Assembly (NCBI GenBank): GCA_002771315.1 | Contig: PCSF01000037.1 | Span: forward strand, 1-9,487 | Length of the DNA stretch: 9,487 bases | Direction: 5' to 3' | Source: Desulfobacterales bacterium CG23_combo_of_CG06-09_8_20_14_all_52_9 | GTDB taxonomy: Bacteria > Desulfobacterota > Desulfobacteria > Desulfobacterales > UBA2156 | Shown here: in pieces, positions 5,618-9,487 of the stretch | How positions within the stretch are numbered: position 1 is the first letter of the stretch | How the letters are laid out: each line of letters begins with the position of its first letter | Made by a program: the position numbers and the translations under genes | Notes under the pieces: generated by a model | Database searches by the model: none | What the model was told of the DNA's origin: nothing | What the model saw: only the letters and a program-made list of their open reading frames with translations

Positions 5618-6760
5618 ATGCACATCGAAAAAGTGAATATTTATCAGATCGCACTTCCCTTTGCTAGTCATTTCCCTCATGCATTGAATAAAGGCGGGTA
5701 CGCTCAAAATGTCGTCTGTGAAATCATTGCTGAAGGTGGCAGGATTCGAGGGTATGGGGAGGGCGCTCCAAGGACCTATGTTACAGGGGAAACACCGAAT
5801 AGCGCGGTACAGGACATCACCCGGTTTGTCAAACTAGACAAATTCCCCAGGGACATGGAACACATTTCCCAGATTTGGGATTTCATCGACAGTCTCCCCA
5901 AAGATAACGGGCATCACGCTGCCATATGCGCTTTAGAATGCGCCTTGTTGGATACTTTCGGAAAAAAAGAAAGCCGTTACCTAACAATGTACTTTTCGGG
6001 TGCTTTCGCCACGGAGACGGTCCACTACGGTACTACTATCCCCCTTTTGGATACGAAGGCTACCGAACTATTATGCCGTCGGATTAAAGATTACAAAATC
6101 AACAGGGTAAGGCTCAAAGTCGGAAATAATTTCTATCAAAACCAAGCCAACTTCGAATCTATAAAAAACGTTTTTTGCGATGGCTACGATTTGAAAATCG
6201 ATGCTAACGGTTCTTGGAGCAAATCAGATGCGTTCGATCATATCCCATTGATCGAGAAATACCACGTTAAGGTAATCGAACAACCCTTGAACCCAAAAGA
6301 TCCCGCACTCAGCGATTTTGCAAGGCAAATGAATCGGTCAAAAGTCTTCGTGATGGCCGATGAATCGGTCTGTTGCTTCGAAAATATCCAGCAAAGTCTT
6401 GATCAGGGATTTACCATGGTCAATATTCGGTTGTCCAAGTGCGGAGGATTCAGAAGATCGCTTCAGATGATCGAACTTGCCAGAAAGAAAAACCTTCGAT
6501 TCCAAATCGGATGTCATCTCGGGGAGTCCGGAATCCTTTCCGCCGCAGGACGAGTCTTGGCGCTATTATGCAAAGATGCCATCTATTATGATGGATCCTA
6601 TGATGCCTATCTGCTTAAACAAAATATCACCACCCATCCGGTTTCATTCGGATTAGGTGGAAAGGCGAGAGCGCTTCAAGGATTCGGACTGGGTGTAGAA
6701 GTAGATCTTCAAAGTCTCAGAAGTCTCTGCGATGCCTTTTACGCCGTTAATTCCCTCTAA
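5618..6760 (+). CDS. Enolase-superfamily enzyme (MLE subgroup; dipeptide epimerase/OSBS-like)
   Basis: This 380-residue protein has the normal length for the muconate-lactonizing-enzyme subgroup of the enolase superfamily. These enzymes abstract a proton alpha to a carboxylate, using Mg2+ in a modified TIM barrel. The N-terminal capping domain (1-125) includes the GYGEGAPRTYVTGET loop. Barrel motifs follow in order: RLKVG (R165, catalytic-type K167), metal ligands D195 in KIDANGSW, E221 in IEQPL and D248 in ADES, the second base K274 in RLSKCGG, and CHLGESGI with E303. The first Lys of the usual KxK is Arg here. The reaction could be dipeptide or amino-acid epimerisation, N-succinylamino acid racemisation or o-succinylbenzoate synthesis; no men genes are nearby, which argues against the last. 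It begins nine bases after the kinase, with only a distant AAGGA, suggesting coupling. Codons look more AT-rich than in the kinase. Subgroup secure, substrate unknown. Confidence 0.9.
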   Translation: MHIEKVNIYQIALPFASHFPHALNKGGYAQNVVCEIIAEGGRIRGYGEGAPRTYVTGETPNSAVQDITRFVKLDKFPRDMEHISQIWDFIDSLPKDNGHHAAICALECALLDTFGKKESRYLTMYFSGAFATETVHYGTTIPLLDTKATELLCRRIKDYKINRVRLKVGNNFYQNQANFESIKNVFCDGYDLKIDANGSWSKSDAFDHIPLIEKYHVKVIEQPLNPKDPALSDFARQMNRSKVFVMADESVCCFENIQQSLDQGFTMVNIRLSKCGGFRRSLQMIELARKKNLRFQIGCHLGESGILSAAGRVLALLCKDAIYYDGSYDAYLLKQNITTHPVSFGLGGKARALQGFGLGVEVDLQSLRSLCDAFYAVNSL

Positions 6761-6791
6761 AACCATTTTTCGTTCGAACTCAGCCCAACGG

Positions 6792-6815
6792 TGAAGTCTG
6801 ACTTCAAGTGACTTC
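6792..6815. repeat. Dyad plus phased direct repeat upstream of the PP-loop gene
   Basis: TGAAGTC-T-GACTTCA (6792-6806) is a perfect seven-base-arm dyad. Its right half, GACTTC (6800-6805), recurs at 6810-6815, exactly ten bases or one helical turn later. Three half-sites on one face of the helix suggest an operator controlling the PP-loop ATPase gene 85 bases downstream. It is too weak, and lacks a T-run, to be a terminator for the preceding gene. Confidence 0.4.
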
Positions 6816-6849
6816 TATTGAAACTCGACAAGGTTTAACATATGTGAAC

Positions 6850-6879
6850 TTGAAATTAATGGCAGTTAAAAAATGTAAT
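6850..6879 (+). promoter_or_regulatory. Possible sigma-70-type promoter before the PP-loop gene
   Basis: TTGAAA (6850-6855) and TGTAAT (6874-6879) each match five of six consensus positions, with an 18-base spacer. The predicted start near 6886 would fall at the GGAGA ribosome binding site, giving an unusually short leader, which weakens the call. Another TTGAAA at 6818 has a poor -10 partner (TATGTG). Confidence 0.3.
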
Positions 6880-6899
6880 CGCTTTGGAGAAAACTGAAT

Positions 6900-7703
6900 A
6901 TGAGTATAAGTTATAAGGAATGGAGCAAAGAATACCGGGAAATACTACAGGTTTTTTCCGGGAAAAAAGTGTATATTTTATACTCTGGAGGAAAAGATTC
7001 CTCCTTGTGTTTGGATATGATGTTGGAAGCCTCGTCCGAATTCGGATTTTTAATTGAAGCGCACGGGGGGGCTTTTCCGCTCCATCGCTATTTGGAAGAG
7101 GAAAAGTCGCGCTTGGCAATCTATTGGAAAGATAGGGGGATCCACGTACAATGGCATGATGTGGATAGTATGGACTCGGATCTGGAGTCCGCTCAAAATC
7201 CTTGTTTAGTGTGCCAGAAAGTGAGAAAGAAATTAATGCATCATCTGCTCCTGTCGTGGGAGCATGACTGGTCTCAGGTCGTTCTTGTCGCTAGCTATAC
7301 GCTTTGGGATCTCGTTGGATATGCTGTGGAGCATCTCTTATCCAATCTTTTTTCTTCGCCAACACCCCCTGATAAGGGACTACAGCGATTCATCGAGACC
7401 GGACAGCGATTTTACCCCCTCCTTCATATGAAGGAAGGATATATGGTTTTCAGACCTTTGCTCCAGTATAATACGCCTGAAATAATCGAATATCTTCAGG
7501 ATCGATCTATCCCCATTCTTTCGGTGCCCTGTAAATATAAAGATTTCAGACCTAAAAGAATTCTTGAAAATTATTATAATAAATTGGGGTTACTGTTTGA
7601 ATATAATCTTGTCATGGATTTTGCGAGAAAGTCTCTCGGTCTTCCGGAACCACTCCGATATACTTCCACTGATAAGGACGAATATCTGAAAAAGCTATTT
7701 TAA
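6900..7703 (+). CDS. PP-loop ATPase (adenine nucleotide alpha hydrolase-like) with TtcA-like cysteines
   Basis: This 267-residue protein has the PP-loop SGGKDSS at 29-35, which binds ATP to adenylate a substrate before attack by a sulfur or nitrogen nucleophile. Cysteines C102 and C105 lie in NPCLVCQKVRKK and C211 in SVPCKYKD. This CxxC plus one distant Cys copies the three-Cys [4Fe-4S] arrangement known from the tRNA 2-thiolation enzymes TtcA and TtuA/Ncs6. The segment ASYTLWDLVGY (131-141) sits where TtcA proteins have GHHxDDxxET, so the conserved acidic pair is partly lost. FRPLLQYNTPEIIEYL (184-199) fits the family's C-terminal part. GGAGA nine bases upstream supports ATG 6900. It follows the enolase-like gene after 139 bases and may have its own promoter. 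It could be a tRNA thiolase paralogue or a small-molecule ligase or thiolase; divergence from TtcA favours the latter. Codon use looks AT-rich. Confidence 0.8.
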   Translation: MSISYKEWSKEYREILQVFSGKKVYILYSGGKDSSLCLDMMLEASSEFGFLIEAHGGAFPLHRYLEEEKSRLAIYWKDRGIHVQWHDVDSMDSDLESAQNPCLVCQKVRKKLMHHLLLSWEHDWSQVVLVASYTLWDLVGYAVEHLLSNLFSSPTPPDKGLQRFIETGQRFYPLLHMKEGYMVFRPLLQYNTPEIIEYLQDRSIPILSVPCKYKDFRPKRILENYYNKLGLLFEYNLVMDFARKSLGLPEPLRYTSTDKDEYLKKLF

Positions 7704-7730
7704 CCTGTCGAAGCTCTTGGATTTTTACCC

Positions 7731-8048
7731 TCAAGGCGCCAAAGCCCCACAGAAGGGGCAGTACTTGAATTCGGGCTCAAGACCTTTACCGCACATTTTA
7801 CAGCGACGCAGCACCCGGCTTGACTCCGACCGATAGTCGGCCTTCATTTCGGAAACGGTCTTTTCACATGTTTCGCAAAGGAGGAAGGGCTCGCCGGTCT
7901 TGACCCTTAAAATGGGAATGAAAAAAAGGCTCAGGTAGTGGTCCACCCGACGGTAATATGCCCTGGCAAGCCCGCAAACCGGGCAAAGCTGGGGATTTTG
8001 ATCCAACACTTTGGTTCTCGGTGAAATCCCGGCTAATAAAAACATCAT
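7731..8048 (-). CDS. Zinc-ribbon protein with four CxxC pairs
   Basis: This small 105-residue protein has eight cysteines in four CxxC pairs: C22/C25 (LCPVCG), C58/C61 (LCETCE), C83/C86 (RCKMCG) and C97/C100 (YCPFCG). The pairs suggest two zinc sites: the first two enclose a hydrophobic stretch (YLSLFFIPILRV) typical of a membrane-associated or partner-binding zinc-ribbon family, and the last two form a compact C-terminal ribbon. No catalytic residues are seen. Function is unknown; candidates are a nucleic-acid-binding or protein-binding adaptor. The start is the first of two adjacent ATG codons, preceded by a modest TAAGG. It follows the pyruvate-kinase-like gene after 13 bases and so belongs to the same operon. 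It converges with the PP-loop gene across 27 bases that show no strong terminator. Confidence 0.8.
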   Translation of the reverse strand: MMFLLAGISPRTKVLDQNPQLCPVCGLARAYYRRVDHYLSLFFIPILRVKTGEPFLLCETCEKTVSEMKADYRSESSRVLRRCKMCGKGLEPEFKYCPFCGALAP

Positions 8049-8061
8049 CAGGCCTTAGGAA

Positions 8062-8616
8062 TTAAAAATCCCTGGGCTTGCAGACGATCTCCCGGATCCT
8101 CATGTTGAACAGGTCCGATTGGTTGACCGGCTTAAGGATCAGGGCCGTGTCGGCCCCCCTCCCGGTCCCTCCGATGGAAACGATGTCCGCGCCGGTGAGT
8201 TTGCCTGCATCGGCCGCCATGATGGACACCTCCACAGCGACCTTGGTCCCTTGGCCGAAGAGCCGTAGGGTGTCGGCAACAAGCAGGATCGGGTAAATGC
8301 CGCTGTGCTTTTTAGCCAGAGAACGCTCCAGGCCGGACAGGGCATGGGTGGCCTGGACGATGTGGACACCCCGCTTTTCCAGGTCTGACCGGACTCCTGG
8401 ATCCATCACGCTCTCAAAAGGGGCCTTGAACCCGCAGTGATAGGTGACGGCTGTAACCCGGAACCCCGTAAAGACTTTTACGGCCTTGAGTGCCGTATCC
8501 CCTTTACTGGAGGCCACGACCACCTCATTCAACCCCAGCGCCTTTCCTCGTTCAAAGGCGCAGTGCAGCACCTTTTCCGTATTTTCCGGACCCGGTTTGT
8601 CGAAACAGATACACAT
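8062..8616 (-). CDS. Pyruvate kinase alpha/beta (C-terminal) domain-like protein
   Basis: This 184-residue protein resembles the stand-alone form of the pyruvate kinase C-terminal domain, without the catalytic barrel of pyruvate kinase. Visible features are the N-terminal TEKVLHCAFERGKALGL helix, the strand-turn VVVASSKGDTALKAVKVF (33-50), which matches the start of the PK C-domain fold, and GGTGRGADTALIL (149-161), resembling a phosphate- or nucleotide-binding loop. Such free-standing proteins occur in anaerobic bacteria and archaea, and their biochemical role is not established. The start at 8616 is supported by AGGAAA six bases upstream. It lies 73 bases downstream of hypB and 13 bases upstream of the zinc-ribbon gene. 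Fold assignment fairly secure; any enzymatic or allosteric role is unknown. Confidence 0.75.
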   Translation of the reverse strand: MCICFDKPGPENTEKVLHCAFERGKALGLNEVVVASSKGDTALKAVKVFTGFRVTAVTYHCGFKAPFESVMDPGVRSDLEKRGVHIVQATHALSGLERSLAKKHSGIYPILLVADTLRLFGQGTKVAVEVSIMAADAGKLTGADIVSIGGTGRGADTALILKPVNQSDLFNMRIREIVCKPRDF

Positions 8617-8689
8617 GCGCTTTCCTTTTTTCTGCGGCAGGTTTTCCTTATAGATTTTTCGGATCGGAGCCTGTTCGCCTTGGTTTCAG

Positions 8690-9364
8690 CTATTTAACTC
8701 CCGATGATTTCTCCCTTACCCGATTTTTAATCCAATCCAACCATGCCTCCATCCCTTCACCGGTTTTAGCCGAAACGGTGAATATCGGCATTTCCGGATG
8801 CACAGTAAGAATATTGGTTTTAGCTTGCTGAAGATCATAATCGAGATAGGGCAACAGGTCGGATTTGTTGATGACCGCTGCATGGCAGGTCCTGAACATC
8901 AGGGGATATTTCAAGGGTTTGTCTTCTCCTTCGGTTGTGCTCATGACCACGACCCGACGGTCTTCTCCGAGATCAAATTCGGCCGGGCACACCAAGTTTC
9001 CCACGTTTTCAATGAAAAGAAGCCGGATACCGGAAAGATTCAGCTCATCGACTGCCTTTTCAATGACATGGGCCGCCAAATGACATTCTCCGCCGAATGC
9101 ATCCGTATTGATCTGCAAAACCGGAACGCCGGACAGGGCCAAACGATCGGCGTCATTTGTGGTGCAAATGTCTCCCACAATGACCGCGGTGGGGATATCC
9201 GCGGCAATGCGTGACAGGGTCTTTTCCAGCAAAGCGGTCTTTCCGGACCCCGGAGAACTCATGATGTTGATGACATACACCCCTTTTTCGAAAAAAAGGC
9301 GCCGATTCTGCTCGGCCATCCGTTCATTGACGCTCAATACCTTTCGAACCACCTTGATTTCCAT
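8690..9364 (-). CDS. hypB: [NiFe]-hydrogenase nickel incorporation GTPase HypB
   Basis: HypB is a GTPase that, with HypA, inserts nickel into the active site of [NiFe] hydrogenases in the cytoplasm. The 224-residue protein shows the P-loop SSPGSGKTA (36-44), GDICTTNDADRL, the nickel/zinc site Cys-His in GGECHLAAH, IENVGNLVCPAEFDLGE with the conserved third Cys, the guanine-specificity motif NKSDLLP, and SAKTGEG. The N-terminal CxxCGC or His-rich nickel-storage extension of some HypBs is absent. An ATG 27 bases upstream exists, but ATG 9364 is preferred: it follows GGAAGGAAAGG, overlaps the hypA stop by one base (TGATG), and gives the typical MEIKVVRKVLSVNERMAEQNR N-terminus. Tight coupling with hypA ensures co-production. 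Assignment is secure. Confidence 0.96.
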   Translation of the reverse strand: MEIKVVRKVLSVNERMAEQNRRLFFEKGVYVINIMSSPGSGKTALLEKTLSRIAADIPTAVIVGDICTTNDADRLALSGVPVLQINTDAFGGECHLAAHVIEKAVDELNLSGIRLLFIENVGNLVCPAEFDLGEDRRVVVMSTTEGEDKPLKYPLMFRTCHAAVINKSDLLPYLDYDLQQAKTNILTVHPEMPIFTVSAKTGEGMEAWLDWIKNRVREKSSGVK

Positions 9365-9487
9365 CAAGCCTTTCCTTCCATTCGGCTGCAATTATCCTCT
9401 TCTTCAATCTCGATGGACTCGATGTCGAGATCCCTCCCGGAAAGGAGCGTCAGCCTGCCGCTTTCACATGCCGGGCAGGAAAAAGAA
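9364..9487 (-). CDS. hypA: HypA, C-terminal end (gene continues outside window)
   Basis: The minus strand is open from the window edge to a TGA at 9366-9364, giving 40 residues. They begin FSCPACESGRLTLLSG, then DLDIESIEIEE. This is the C-terminal half of the HypA zinc ribbon (second CxxC) and its ending, which carries the conserved acidic IESIEIE tail. HypA is the nickel metallochaperone and partner of HypB for [NiFe]-hydrogenase maturation. The N-terminal nickel-binding His and first CxxC lie outside. The stop overlaps the hypB start by one base. The family is clear despite truncation by the window. Confidence 0.92.
   Translation of the reverse strand, partial: SFSCPACESGRLTLLSGRDLDIESIEIEEEDNCSRMEGKA

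Noticed and set aside
7704..7730. Bidirectional terminator between the convergent genes.
   Set aside because: Only a four-base CTTG/CAAG pairing is visible; too weak to call.
9365..9391. Longer HypB start at 9391.
   Set aside because: It would overlap hypA by 27 bases and adds residues not typical of HypB; ATG 9364 has a strong ribosome binding site and a stop-start overlap.

Overview
The window looks like chromosomal DNA of an anaerobic deltaproteobacterium (Desulfobacterota, probably a sulfate reducer or close relative). This is inferred from the gene mix: hypA/hypB for [NiFe]-hydrogenase maturation, a large soluble multi-domain sensor kinase, a sigma-54-type response regulator, a pyruvate-kinase C-terminal-like protein and a zinc-ribbon protein. 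No rRNA, tRNA, insertion sequence, integrase or CRISPR array was seen.

Layout. (A) 1-2118, minus strand: a GAF-domain protein cut by the window edge (1-452) lies downstream of an NtrC-family response regulator (766-2118). Their 313-base gap holds a terminator-like inverted repeat and a very good -24/-12 (sigma-54) promoter reading into the GAF gene. (B) 2119-2497: a 379-base divergent intergenic region with two perfect palindromes, a third inverted repeat just upstream of the regulator's ribosome binding site, and a near-match to a sigma-54 promoter overlapping the first possible start of the next gene. (C) 2498-7703, plus strand: an LpxL/HtrB-like acyltransferase, a soluble GAF histidine kinase, an enolase-superfamily enzyme of the muconate-lactonizing/dipeptide-epimerase/OSBS type, and a PP-loop ATPase with three cysteines spaced as in TtcA. 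The first three are tightly spaced (24 and 9 bases). The fourth follows a 139-base gap containing a dyad and a helically phased direct repeat. (D) 7731-9487, minus strand: hypA (3' end only), hypB, a pyruvate-kinase alpha/beta-domain protein and an eight-cysteine zinc-ribbon protein, converging on block C.

How they may work together (inference). The soluble kinase and the divergently transcribed sigma-54 regulator are a likely cognate pair. The regulator would act at the -24/-12 promoter in front of the GAF gene and possibly at the acyltransferase promoter, using palindromes in the divergent region as upstream activator sites. The acyltransferase, enolase-superfamily enzyme and PP-loop enzyme next to the kinase could form an uncharacterised metabolic unit, such as modification of an amino-acyl, acyl or thiolated compound. 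No single gene proves this. Block D is a hydrogenase-maturation operon tail with two poorly characterised passengers.
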